DNA of 16,303 bases from Opitutia bacterium (GTDB lineage Bacteria > Verrucomicrobiota > Verrucomicrobiia > Opitutales > Opitutaceae): the NCBI GenBank assembly GCA_003157575.1, contig PMKA01000084.1, positions 1 through 16,303 of the forward strand, written 5' to 3'. The translations under genes were made by a program, and so were the position numbers. Of this stretch, positions 1 to 7,068 are shown piece after piece. The notes under the pieces are model-generated. The model saw nothing but the letters and a program-made list of their open reading frames with translations. It was not told where the DNA came from and ran no database searches. Position 1 is the first letter of the stretch. Each line of letters starts with the position of its first letter.

Positions 1-429
1 GCGGAAGGCGAAGCTGGCGTAGAGATTGCAGTTGTCCGGGCTGTGCCAGACGCGGCCGAAACGACCCCGACCCTTGTTTTGGCGGCCCGCCATCACGACA
101 AACGGCGTGGGCCGGGCCGCAGCGAGCTGGCGCTCGGCCTCGGCGTTGGTGCTGTCGGTTTCGGGAAGCCAGAGCAGGTCGACCGGGTGGCCGCGCGGCT
201 TCATGCAGGCCTGCACCAGCAGCGGATTGAGCCCGGCCGGGGGGCGCAGGATGCGATAGCCATGGTTGCGCAAGGCCTCGAATTCGAAGCCCTGTGCGCG
301 CAGCTTTCTCATGTGCAACCAGACACCGACGCGGCTCATGCCCAGCTTGTGTGAAAGGGCCGTCCCCGAGACGAAGTCCGGGTCGTGATCCAGAAGCTCG
401 CGGAGGATGATGAACTCGGGGGATTTCAC
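1..429 (-). CDS. birA: Biotin--[acetyl-CoA-carboxylase] ligase / biotin operon repressor, N-terminal part (cut by window edge)
   Basis: Reading from a GTG at 429 toward base 1 gives 143 open codons with no stop, so only the N-terminal part is visible. Residues about 1-65 look like the winged helix-turn-helix of bifunctional BirA, with the segment SGTALSHKLGMSRVGVWLHM. A linker leads to the start of the catalytic domain, with the substrate motif S-T-N-A and then the biotin/ATP loop GRQNKGRGRFGRVW near residues 118-131. The family makes biotinyl-5'-AMP, transfers biotin to the carboxyl carrier protein of acetyl-CoA carboxylase, and, when the winged helix is present, can repress biotin genes. 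The GTG overlaps the nadC stop as GTGA, which both fixes the start and suggests translational coupling. The regulatory role is inferred from the domain, not from any operator seen here. Confidence 0.93.
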   Translation of the reverse strand, partial: MKSPEFIILRELLDHDPDFVSGTALSHKLGMSRVGVWLHMRKLRAQGFEFEALRNHGYRILRPPAGLNPLLVQACMKPRGHPVDLLWLPETDSTNAEAERQLAAARPTPFVVMAGRQNKGRGRFGRVWHSPDNCNLYASFAFR

Positions 430-1403
430 GGGCGCCAGTCCAGTCCGATGTCCGACCAGGCGCTGTGGTGCACCAGTGCGCCGGTGGACACGAAATCGAG
501 TCCGATGCCGCGCAGGCGCCCCAGTGTCCGCAAGGTGATGCCGCCGCTCGCCTCGGTGAAGGCTCGCCCGCTGATCAGCGCCACGGCCTTGCGCAGCCTT
601 GGCACGGTGAAGTTGTCGAGCAGGATCACGTCCGCGCCCGCGGAGAGCGCCGCAGGTATCTGGTCGAGGCGGTCCACCTCGATTTCCACGGGAGACCCGG
701 GCGCAGTCCGTCGGGCCGCGGCCACGGCCGCCGCAAGCCGGCCGGCTGCCGCCGCGGCCGGGGAGGCGCCCTCCCGCAGATTCTTCCCGGCGAAGCCGAG
801 CAGCGCCAGATGGTTGTCCTTCAGCATCACCCGGTCGAACAGCCCGAGGCGGTGGTTCCAGCCGCCGCCGCAGGCGACCGCGTATTTCTCAAGCATCCGG
901 TAGCCGGGCGTGGTCTTGCGGGTGTCGAGCAGCCGCGTGCGGCCCGGGCCGAGGGCCGCCACGTGGAGCCGGGTGTGGGTCGCGATTCCGCTGAGCCGCT
1001 GCAAAAAGTTCAGCAGTATCCGTTCGGCGGCCAGCAGGACGCGCGGATCGCCGTGGAGGGTGGCGAGCGTGCGGCCGGGGAGGACCGTCGCGCCATCGCG
1101 CACGCTGAACTGCGCCGTCGCCCGCCCGCCGTAGACCGATAGGACGATCGGAACCAGTCCCAGACCGCAGACGACCAGGGGTTCGCGGGCGACGATCGCT
1201 GCGGTACATTGTCGCGGTGAATCGGATACGCTTGCGGTGGAGAGGTCGCCGGTCCGCGCCGGGCGACGGCGCAGGCCCAGGCCGGCGAGGTCCTCGTCGC
1301 GCGCGGTCTCGACCAGGCGTCGCAGGCAGGCGACGTCCAGGTCGTCCCACTGGACGCGTTGGAGGAGTTTGTCGGCTGAGGGAGGTTGCGTAGCGGGCGG
1401 CAT
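426..1403 (-). CDS. nadC: Quinolinate phosphoribosyltransferase (nicotinate-nucleotide pyrophosphorylase, carboxylating)
   Basis: The enzyme converts quinolinate and PRPP to nicotinate mononucleotide, CO2 and PPi in de novo NAD synthesis, in the cytosol. From ATG 1403 the protein is 325 aa and carries the family blocks in order: NFLQRLSGIA (132-141), TRKTTPGYR (161-169), EKYAVACGGGWNHR (172-185), KDNH (195-198), EIEV (240-243) and EASGGI (284-289). These include the Arg, Lys and His residues that bind quinolinate and PRPP in the family. An in-frame GTG at 1472 would add 23 residues; ATG 1403 is preferred because the extension is not family-like, but neither start has a good Shine-Dalgarno. 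The gene follows the MidA-like gene on the same strand after about 150 bases and overlaps birA by four bases. An Ala-rich stretch at about 216-232 is slightly unusual. Confidence 0.95.
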   Translation of the reverse strand: MPPATQPPSADKLLQRVQWDDLDVACLRRLVETARDEDLAGLGLRRRPARTGDLSTASVSDSPRQCTAAIVAREPLVVCGLGLVPIVLSVYGGRATAQFSVRDGATVLPGRTLATLHGDPRVLLAAERILLNFLQRLSGIATHTRLHVAALGPGRTRLLDTRKTTPGYRMLEKYAVACGGGWNHRLGLFDRVMLKDNHLALLGFAGKNLREGASPAAAAAGRLAAAVAAARRTAPGSPVEIEVDRLDQIPAALSAGADVILLDNFTVPRLRKAVALISGRAFTEASGGITLRTLGRLRGIGLDFVSTGALVHHSAWSDIGLDWRP

Positions 1404-1554
1404 GGGTTGTTCGGATCTGTCTTGATTTTCGAATCTTGCGAGGTCGGGAATGACGGTGCGGATTGACGACACAGTGGAGCAAGGCCCCGCGGTTCGGCAA
1501 ATTCCAATTCGAGCGGGTTGGCTGTTCCGTCAGGGCGCAGGCAGGCATGCGCCG

Positions 1555-2646
1555 CTACGCGCGGCGGTTCCGCCGCGCATGGAGCACCTGGAATTTGCGG
1601 CCCATGTTGCCGGGATGGAGCAGCTGCATCACATCGAGCTTGCGCCGGCTGAAACGACCGGCCTCCGAGGCTGTCAGCCGGCCCAGGGCCGGCGCCGCAT
1701 GATGCACGAAGAATGCCTCCTGGGACTCGACGACCGGCGTGTCAAAACCATGGGCGGCGAGCGTCTCGGCGATCCAGTCCCAACAGACGTGGCAGGTGAG
1801 GTCCTGTTCGCCTGGCCGTGCGAGCAGGGCGTTGCTTTGTTGGTGCCGGAAATAGGCCCGCACGGTGCCGGCGGGGGTCTCGGTGGAGAGTTCCCGCCAG
1901 GTTTTCCCGTAATCAAAGGCGACGAACAGGCCGGACCACGGCGGTGCAGCGATCCTCCCTGCCAGCTCCGATGCGGCCAGGGGCAGATCGATCCTGTAGC
2001 CCTCCGGAGCGTCGGGCGGAAGGCGGCCCTGCGCGGCGGCGGCTTCCGGGGAGAACTCCGGAAGCAGAACCTCTTCAAGGACTCCGGACCGCAGGGCGAC
2101 GCCGGTCTCGCGCCAGCGGCCGCCGCGGTGGACGAGCCGGTGGCAGGGCTGTGCGTCGAACAATTCGTTGGAAAACACGACGGCTTGCGGCGGAATTGCG
2201 AGCGCCTGTCCGAGGGAGATGTTTCGGGCGCCGGCGAAGGGGTGGGCGACGGAGGCAAGCACGCCCGGCGGCGCGTCTGCTCCCGGTCCGGGCGGCTCGG
2301 TCCCTATTTCGACGAAGACGGAGGCTTCGGGCGGCTGCGGGGCAAGCAGGTCGGCGCAGGCTGCGGCCACAAGTTCGCCGAAGACGGGGCCGAGCGAGCT
2401 CGACGTGAAGAAGTCCGCGTCCGGATCGCGTCCGATGCGCAGGCGCGGACGGGAGTAATAGCCGGTCTTCTCGTGGTAGAGGGCCAGCTCCATGAAGCGC
2501 GCAAAAGACAGGGTGTCCCCGCCGCCGGCGTGTTCGCGAAAGACGGCGATGAACTCGGGCGAGGCCGCGGTTGAGGTTGTGTCGGTCACGGCAGGGGAAA
2601 AGGACGGAGGCGCGTTTCGGGGCTTATGTCTCCGGGAGGCCGCCAT
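1555..2646 (-). CDS. MidA/DUF185-family (NDUFAF7-like) SAM-dependent methyltransferase, divergent
   Basis: Family traits are clear. FMELALYHEKTGYYS (51-65) and the GPVFGELVA segment (86-94) match the MidA N-terminal signature. SNELFDAQPCHR (159-170) matches the NE-x-x-DA-x-P motif. GTVRAYFRH (260-268) with PGEQDLTCHV (278-287), and MQLLHPGNMGRKFQVL (340-355), match the C-terminal blocks. Mitochondrial relatives methylate an arginine of a complex I subunit during assembly; the bacterial role is poorly known. The SAM-binding stretch that is usually Glu-Leu-Gly-x-Gly-x-Gly reads VEIGTEPPGPGADAPPG (112-128), so activity is uncertain. The 363-aa form from ATG 2646 is given. GTG 2589 (344 aa) is a real alternative because residues 1-19 look unlike the family. 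An extension to 2799 would translate a hairpin repeat and is rejected. It is the first gene of the minus-strand block leading to nadC and birA. Confidence 0.8.
   Translation of the reverse strand: MAASRRHKPRNAPPSFSPAVTDTTSTAASPEFIAVFREHAGGGDTLSFARFMELALYHEKTGYYSRPRLRIGRDPDADFFTSSSLGPVFGELVAAACADLLAPQPPEASVFVEIGTEPPGPGADAPPGVLASVAHPFAGARNISLGQALAIPPQAVVFSNELFDAQPCHRLVHRGGRWRETGVALRSGVLEEVLLPEFSPEAAAAQGRLPPDAPEGYRIDLPLAASELAGRIAAPPWSGLFVAFDYGKTWRELSTETPAGTVRAYFRHQQSNALLARPGEQDLTCHVCWDWIAETLAAHGFDTPVVESQEAFFVHHAAPALGRLTASEAGRFSRRKLDVMQLLHPGNMGRKFQVLHARRNRRA
1559..1578. other. Perfect 9-bp hairpin at the 3' end of the MidA-like gene
   Basis: GCGCGGCGG at 1559-1567 and CCGCCGCGC at 1570-1578 are exact inverted copies with a two-base loop, ending one base before the stop codon (1557-1555) of the MidA-like gene. 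On the coding strand it encodes the last residues, Arg-Arg-Asn-Arg-Arg-Ala. No T-tract follows, so it is not a standard intrinsic terminator. It may protect the 3' end of the transcript or slow transcription between this gene and nadC. Confidence 0.6.
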
Positions 2647-2750
2647 TGCAAATGACGGGGCCTTCGGGCGCGACAGTTTTTCAAAACAAACGGGTCCGTC
2701 CGACCGGACCGCAATACCGTTACCCATCAGGCAGGCCATCTGGCGGACGT

Positions 2751-2774
2751 TGTAGGAGCCTGCTTGCAGGCGAT
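2751..2774 (+). repeat. REP-like GTAG-footed hairpin element, copy A
   Basis: The element starts TGTAG-GA and then forms GCCTGC-TT-GCAGGC (stem 2758-2763 with 2766-2771), followed by GAT. The same 24 bases recur exactly, in opposite orientation, at 8866-8889. A GTAG tetranucleotide at the foot of a hairpin is the hallmark of REP sequences recognised by RAYT (TnpA-REP) transposases. Assignment to that class is inference; the repeat itself is directly visible. Confidence 0.85.
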
Positions 2775-2784
2775 TCGGAGGAGA

Positions 2785-2812
2785 CCGGCCCGGCGACAAG
2801 CGCCGGCCCTAC
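2785..2812 (-). repeat. REP-like GTAG-footed hairpin element, copy B (inverted relative to copy A)
   Basis: Read on the minus strand this begins GTAG at 2812-2809 and continues into a strong GC stem: CGCCGG at 2801-2806 pairs with CCGGCG at 2790-2795 across a five-base loop, and the stem extends past a one-base bulge. It lies head-to-head with copy A, so the pair resembles a REPIN/BIME-type doublet. A related element occurs at 5487-5512. Confidence 0.7.
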
Positions 2813-2867
2813 AGGTTGGCGCGGCATCGCCCGCAACCAAGCTTCTGCAAAACGAACATCGCCGGCG

Positions 2868-2903
2868 GTCCCGCCGAGGCGGAGCGGACGAGGAAGTTCC
2901 TAC
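2868..2903 (-). repeat. Possible REP-like element, copy C (weak)
   Basis: On the minus strand GTAG at 2903-2900 is followed by the short palindrome AGGAAGTTCCT (2891-2901) and then a second hairpin, CGGCGG-TC-CCGCCG, near 2870-2883. The head GTAGGA matches copy A, but the first stem is too short to be convincing, so membership in the family is tentative. Confidence 0.4.
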
Positions 2904-2978
2904 GGCCGACGGGCGCGGCGCATCGCGGTCTTGTGCGGAAGCGGTTTACATGCACCGGGGGATGCGCAAAGTGGGGAC

Positions 2979-4277
2979 ATGTTCAAACGCATCCAGGTCA
3001 TCCTCTACGGCGCAGTCCTCGGCGTTGCGCTCGCCGTGGCGGTGACCCTGCTGCGTCCGGCATGGAGCGTGTGGCCCGACCGCGATCTGGGCCGCAACAC
3101 GGAGTATTTCCGCACGGTGCTTGACCTGGTGAGGACGAACTATGTCGACGGGAAGGAGGCCGATGCGGACCGGCTGACGCGCGCGGCCCTGGACGGGATG
3201 GTCAAATCGCTGGATCCGCATTCCGAGTTCATGCGCGCCGACGCCTACCGTGAGCTACGGCAGGAGATGGATGGACGATTTGGCGGGATTGGCATCCAGG
3301 TGGAACAGCGGGAGGGAAAGGTGATTGTCGTGGCTCCGATCGCGGACACGCCGGGGGAGCGGGCGGGCATCCGCCGTGCGGACGAGATCGTGAAGATCGA
3401 CGGGCAGTCCACGGAGAAGCTGGGCATGGACAAGTTGATCGACCGTCTGCGGGGAAAGCCGGGCACGAAGGTGACGGTCACGCTTTTCCGGCCCTCGACG
3501 AAGGCATCCCTCGATTTCACGCTGGTGCGCGAAATTATCCAGGTGGAGAGCGTGCGTGACGTGCGGATGGTGGAAAGCGGGATCGGGTATATCCAGCTGA
3601 CGCAATTTGGCGATCGCACGGGAGAGGAATTCAAACAGGCGCTGAAACAGCTGCGGAGCCAGGGCGCGAAAGCCCTGATCCTCGATTTGCGCAACAATCC
3701 CGGGGGTCTGCTCGATGCGGCGGTCGCGGTGGCGGAGCCGTTCTTCAAACAGGGTGAACTCATTGTCTATACCCAGGGCCGCTCGGCAGGGAGCCGTGAA
3801 GAATGGCGGGCGGGATCCGCGGCCGGCGGCATGAGCATGCCGGTTGCGGTGCTGGTGAACTCAGGCACGGCGAGCGCGGCGGAAATTGTCGCGGGCGCGC
3901 TCAAGGACACCGGGCGCGCGGTGGTCGTGGGAGAGACGACGTTCGGCAAGGGATCCGTGCAGACGCTCTTCCGCCTGAACGACGGCGAGGCGTTGCGCCT
4001 AACGACGGCACACTATTTCACGCCGAGCGGTTTGATCATCCACGAGAAGGGCATCGAACCCCAGGTAAAGGTCACGGTCTCGCCGGAGGACGAGGCCAAT
4101 GTGCGTTTGCAGCGCCTTCGCCGGGACCTTGCGGAGCCCAAGGAGTTTGCCGCGCGCTTCGGATTCGAGCCCGTTGCGGACCGGCCGCTGCAGGTTGCGA
4201 CCGATGTGTTGAAGGGCGTGGACCTGTTCGTCGCCCGGAGCCGTGAGGAGACTGCCGGGGTGGGCGGGCATCCATGA
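2979..4277 (+). CDS. ctpA: S41-family carboxy-terminal processing protease, membrane-anchored, with PDZ domain
   Basis: The 432-aa protein starts at ATG 2979, just after a GTGGGG stretch; an upstream extension would only translate intergenic repeats. Residues about 4-25 form one hydrophobic segment after a basic N-terminus, a signal anchor that places the enzyme in the periplasm. A PDZ domain covers about 98-175 (GGIGIQVEQREGKVIVVAP, then the ERAGI loop). The peptidase core follows: GIGYIQLTQF (201-210), LDLRNNPGG (235-243), NSGTASAAE (294-302) and TFGKGSVQ (321-328). By family alignment the catalytic pair is Ser299 and Lys324, the usual 25 residues apart. Such proteases trim or degrade envelope proteins from the C-terminus. 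The stop overlaps the tsaD start (ATGA), so the two are probably co-translated, with no obvious functional link. Confidence 0.93.
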   Translation: MFKRIQVILYGAVLGVALAVAVTLLRPAWSVWPDRDLGRNTEYFRTVLDLVRTNYVDGKEADADRLTRAALDGMVKSLDPHSEFMRADAYRELRQEMDGRFGGIGIQVEQREGKVIVVAPIADTPGERAGIRRADEIVKIDGQSTEKLGMDKLIDRLRGKPGTKVTVTLFRPSTKASLDFTLVREIIQVESVRDVRMVESGIGYIQLTQFGDRTGEEFKQALKQLRSQGAKALILDLRNNPGGLLDAAVAVAEPFFKQGELIVYTQGRSAGSREEWRAGSAAGGMSMPVAVLVNSGTASAAEIVAGALKDTGRAVVVGETTFGKGSVQTLFRLNDGEALRLTTAHYFTPSGLIIHEKGIEPQVKVTVSPEDEANVRLQRLRRDLAEPKEFAARFGFEPVADRPLQVATDVLKGVDLFVARSREETAGVGGHP

Positions 4278-5305
4278 TCCTCGCCCTCGAAAGCTCGTGT
4301 GACGAGACGGCGCTTGCGCTGTTCGACCCGGCGCGGGGTCTGACGCGCGAACTGGTCAACAGCCAGATCGTCCTCCACGGGCGTTATGGCGGGGTGGTGC
4401 CCGATCTCGCGACGCGCGAGCACCTGCGCAATTTCCCGGCGCTGCTGGGGCAGCTGCGCGAAGACGGCGGGCTTGCCGGGGTCACGACCATTGCGGTCAC
4501 GAACGGACCGGGCCTCGCCGGCTGTCTGGCGATCGGTCTGGCGGCGGCCAAGGCGCTTGCGATCGAACGGCGCGTGCCGTTGTTGGGCGTGAATCATCTG
4601 CGAGGCCATGCCTGGTCGGCGTTCATCGCCCTGCACGCGGCGAATCCGGCCGGATTCGAGACGCGTCTTGCGGATTTGCTTCCCCATCTCGGACTGATTG
4701 TGTCGGGCGGCAACACCCTCTTGTTTTCAATCGACCGGGAGCGGCGGATTGCGGTGCTGTCCTCGACACGGGACGATGCCGCCGGCGAGGCGCTCGACAA
4801 GGGCGCGAAGCTGCTTGGGCTTGGTTATCCGGGCGGCCCGATCATCGAGCGGCATGCTGTGGCGGGGCGGATTGACGCCTACGACTTTCCGAGGGGCATC
4901 ATGCCGAATGGAGACCTGTCGTTCAGTTTCTCGGGATTGAAAACCAGCCTGCGTTATCTTGTGGAAGAGCTGGCTCCCGCGGAGGTGATGAAAAGGCTGG
5001 ACGATCTTTGCGCGAGCTATCAGCAGGCGGTGGTCGATGCGCTGGTCAGGAAGACGGCGTCGGCGCTCGAGCGCGGACGCTATGCAAGCCTGGGATTGTC
5101 CGGGGGCGTTTCAAACAACCGCGTGCTTCGGGCTGCGCTCGAAAAGACGGCTTCTGAGCGGGGCGTTGTGTTTCGCGCAGCCCAGGCGCAGCACACGGGA
5201 GACAACGCGGGGATGATCGCATTTGCGGCCTGGTGCGACGCGAACGGTTGCGAACGCGACGATCATTTCGGGCTCACGATCCATCCCGATCTCGAGCTCG
5301 GATGA
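4274..5305 (+). CDS. tsaD: tRNA N6-adenosine threonylcarbamoyltransferase
   Basis: TsaD, working with TsaB and TsaE, transfers the threonylcarbamoyl group from TsaC's product to A37 of ANN-decoding tRNAs (t6A). The 343-aa length fits the family. Visible blocks are LALESSCDETALAL at the N-terminus, the metal motif HLRGH (His108 and His112), LIVSGGNTLL, AAGEALDKGAKLLGLGYPGG, the SFSFSGLKT block, LSGGVSNNRVLR, and the C-terminal TGDNAGMIA whose Asp is the third metal ligand. The ATG at 4274 lies inside the last codons of the upstream protease (ATGA overlap), and 4274 is the only start giving the canonical N-terminus. The gene ends in a convergent spacer facing rpoN. No tsaB or tsaE is seen here. 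Confidence 0.96.
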   Translation: MILALESSCDETALALFDPARGLTRELVNSQIVLHGRYGGVVPDLATREHLRNFPALLGQLREDGGLAGVTTIAVTNGPGLAGCLAIGLAAAKALAIERRVPLLGVNHLRGHAWSAFIALHAANPAGFETRLADLLPHLGLIVSGGNTLLFSIDRERRIAVLSSTRDDAAGEALDKGAKLLGLGYPGGPIIERHAVAGRIDAYDFPRGIMPNGDLSFSFSGLKTSLRYLVEELAPAEVMKRLDDLCASYQQAVVDALVRKTASALERGRYASLGLSGGVSNNRVLRAALEKTASERGVVFRAAQAQHTGDNAGMIAFAAWCDANGCERDDHFGLTIHPDLELG

Positions 5306-5325
5306 GGCTGGAGCGGGCACCTGGT

Positions 5326-5401
5326 CACGGAGCGCACAGAGACCGGACGTGAGCACACAGAGAATCGTGTAAGGGAAACCGGATTACGGAGAGCACAAGA
5401 A
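5326..5401. repeat. Degenerate GAGCxCACAGAGA direct repeats
   Basis: Three imperfect copies of one short word are visible: GAGCGCACAGAGA at 5330-5342, GAGCACACAGAGA at 5351-5363 and GAGAGCACAAGAA at 5389-5401. The first and third are preceded by ACG. They are irregularly spaced (21 and 38 bases), so this is not a CRISPR array. I recall CACGGAG/CACAGAG strings as dispersed repeats in several bacterial genomes, but could not check this. Confidence 0.45.
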
Positions 5402-5486
5402 TCGCAGGAAGCGAGCCCGGGCACGGAACTTCCCGGAGCCGGCGCTGACTGCGCAGCTCCTTCCAACGGAAAACAAAAGGAAGGGT

Positions 5487-5512
5487 GTAGGGCCGCCGCT
5501 CGCCGGCGGGCC
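5487..5512 (+). repeat. REP-like GTAG-footed hairpin element, copy D
   Basis: GTAG at 5487-5490 is followed by GGCCGCCG (5491-5498), a five-base loop, and CGGCGG-G-CC (5504-5512), an eight-pair stem with one bulged G. The layout and the GTAGGGCCG head match copy B at 2785-2812. It sits in the tsaD/rpoN convergent gap, a typical REP location. Confidence 0.65.
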
Positions 5513-5576
5513 GCTCCCAGGATGAAACGGGGCTCGTCTGCCTGTGGAGGCACCGCATCCGGTGGCGCCGGGCGGC

Positions 5577-7040
5577 TCAGCTGTATTCGCGCCTGAGGTT
5601 GCTCGGCAGCAGGCCCAATTCCTCGCGGTATTTCGCAACGGTCCGGCGGGCGATGTTGATGCCCTTGCCCTGAAGCTTCGCCACCAGTTCCTGGTCGCTC
5701 AACGGATGGGAGCGGTCCTCCCCCGCGATGAGATCGTTGATCATCTCCTTGACGCTGGTGTTGGACACCGAGTCGCCGCTCTGCGCCTGGTAGCCCGGAG
5801 TGAAGAAATACTTGAAATCGAAGACGCCATGCGGGGTCTTGATGTACTTGTTCGCGATCGCGCGGCTGACGGTGGTCTCGTGGACTCCCACCACATCGGC
5901 GATCTGGGTCATCGTCAGCGGTTTCAGGCGGGCGACCCCATGCTCGAAGAACTCCTCCTGCACCTTGATGATTTCCCTCGTGATGCGCTCGATCGTCTGC
6001 TGGCGCTGTTCGATCGAGTTGATGAGAAAACGTCCCGAGCGCATGCGTTCGCGGAGGTAATCCTTTTCTTCCTTCGAAAGCTGACCCTTGGCGATGAGTT
6101 CGCGGTAGGTCTGGCTGATGCGAAGGCGCGGAATGTAATCGTTGTTGAGGGAGATCCGCCACTGGCCGTTGTCCTTGTCGACCGTGACATCCGGCACGAC
6201 GACGCGATTGTTGTCGTCCGCGAAGCGCCGCCCGGGCGAAGGATCCAGGGTGCCGATTTCCTCAATTGCCGTCTGGATCTCCTCCGTTGAGATTCCGAGG
6301 CGGCGGGCGAGATCGGGAATGCGGCGGCGGGTGAGCAGCTCGAAATGGTCCCGGATGATCCGGGCGGCGATCGACCCGCTGCGGCCCTTGGCCTCAAGCT
6401 GGAGGAACAGGCAGCCCTTCAGATCCTGGGCTCCGATGCCGGGCGGGTCGAAGGTCTTCAGCAGCTGTTGCGCGGCCTGCACGTTCTCCAGCGCGAGCCC
6501 GGACATCAACGCGATGTCGGCCGGGCTGGTGGTGAGGAAGCCGCGGTCGTCGATGCTGCCGACGAGGTACCGGATGGCGTGGAGCACCAGGGGAGGGCAA
6601 TCCGAGAGCTCGGCCTGCCTCATCAGGTGTTCCTGGAGCGAGGTCTCGCTCACGAGAGAGTCGAAAAAGTGCTGCCGTTTCTCGGCGGCCTCGGAGGTAT
6701 AAGGCTGTCCGGCGCCCGACTGCGCCTGATCGTCGCGCCAGTCGTCGTCAATCTTCGTGAGGATGTCGAAGCTCTTTGAAAAATCGAGTTCATCGCGCGA
6801 CTCCGCCCCTTCCTCGGGCGAGGTCTCGTTGGCAGCCTCGGAGTTATTTTGGTCCAGGCTTACGCCATCCATCGGCAGCTCTTCGAGGGTGGGGTTGTTC
6901 TGCAACTCCTCCTGGATGACGGAACGCAGGTCCAGGGCTGCCACCTGCAGGATTTTCAGCGACTGCCGCAGTTGCGGCGCCAGCACCATCTGCTGGGTCT
7001 GACGCTGGCTGAGGTGTTGATGGAAGCCCGGCCCGTTCAT
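5577..7040 (-). CDS. rpoN: RNA polymerase sigma-54 factor
   Basis: RpoN directs RNA polymerase to -24/-12 promoters that need an AAA+ enhancer-binding activator to open. The 487-aa protein has all the parts. Region I is Gln/Leu-rich (QTQQMVLAPQLRQSLKILQ, about 14-32). An acidic linker lies at about 57-105. The core-binding domain includes FDPPGIGAQDLKGCL. The helix-turn-helix is GVHETTVSRAIANKYI (385-400), followed by the TPHGVFDFKYFF segment. The RpoN box ARRTVAKYRE is at 464-473, near the C-terminus. ATG 7040 is chosen because the residues before it (up to 7127) lie within the kinase gene and are not family-like. It begins 28 bases after the kinase stop on the same strand, so co-transcription with the kinase is likely. 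No Shine-Dalgarno is evident. Confidence 0.96.
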   Translation of the reverse strand: MNGPGFHQHLSQRQTQQMVLAPQLRQSLKILQVAALDLRSVIQEELQNNPTLEELPMDGVSLDQNNSEAANETSPEEGAESRDELDFSKSFDILTKIDDDWRDDQAQSGAGQPYTSEAAEKRQHFFDSLVSETSLQEHLMRQAELSDCPPLVLHAIRYLVGSIDDRGFLTTSPADIALMSGLALENVQAAQQLLKTFDPPGIGAQDLKGCLFLQLEAKGRSGSIAARIIRDHFELLTRRRIPDLARRLGISTEEIQTAIEEIGTLDPSPGRRFADDNNRVVVPDVTVDKDNGQWRISLNNDYIPRLRISQTYRELIAKGQLSKEEKDYLRERMRSGRFLINSIEQRQQTIERITREIIKVQEEFFEHGVARLKPLTMTQIADVVGVHETTVSRAIANKYIKTPHGVFDFKYFFTPGYQAQSGDSVSNTSVKEMINDLIAGEDRSHPLSDQELVAKLQGKGINIARRTVAKYREELGLLPSNLRREYS

Positions 7041-7068
7041 GGAGCAGAAGGGACGCGCAGGGACGCCC

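Larger units (their letters stand above)
2647..2978. other. Divergent intergenic region between MidA-like gene and ctpA, rich in inverted repeats
   Basis: This 332-base spacer should hold the promoters of both divergent transcripts, but I cannot identify a convincing -35/-10 pair for either. It contains three GTAG-footed hairpin elements (listed separately at 2751-2774, 2785-2812 and 2868-2903) and a small inverted repeat near 2693-2710 (GGTCCG, six bases, CGGACC). Open frames crossing it are translations of the repeats and show no family features. Confidence 0.6.
5306..5576. other. Convergent intergenic spacer between tsaD and rpoN
   Basis: The 271 bases hold no credible gene. They contain degenerate direct repeats (5326-5401) and one GTAG-footed hairpin (5487-5512). 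I see no classic stem followed by a T-run for either converging transcript, so the 5487-5512 hairpin is the best candidate for slowing both polymerases. Confidence 0.6.

Noticed and set aside
1450..2574. Plus-strand open frame of 374 codons opposite the MidA-like gene
   Set aside because: The opposite strand has recognisable MidA blocks; this frame is a GC-driven shadow with Gly/Arg-rich content and no domain.
2571..2978. N-terminal extension of the S41 protease by 136 residues
   Set aside because: The extension translates the repeat-filled spacer. ATG 2979 gives a normal signal anchor immediately at the N-terminus.
5326..5401. Possible CRISPR array in the tsaD-rpoN gap
   Set aside because: Repeat words are only about 13 bases, imperfect and irregularly spaced, and no cas gene is present.
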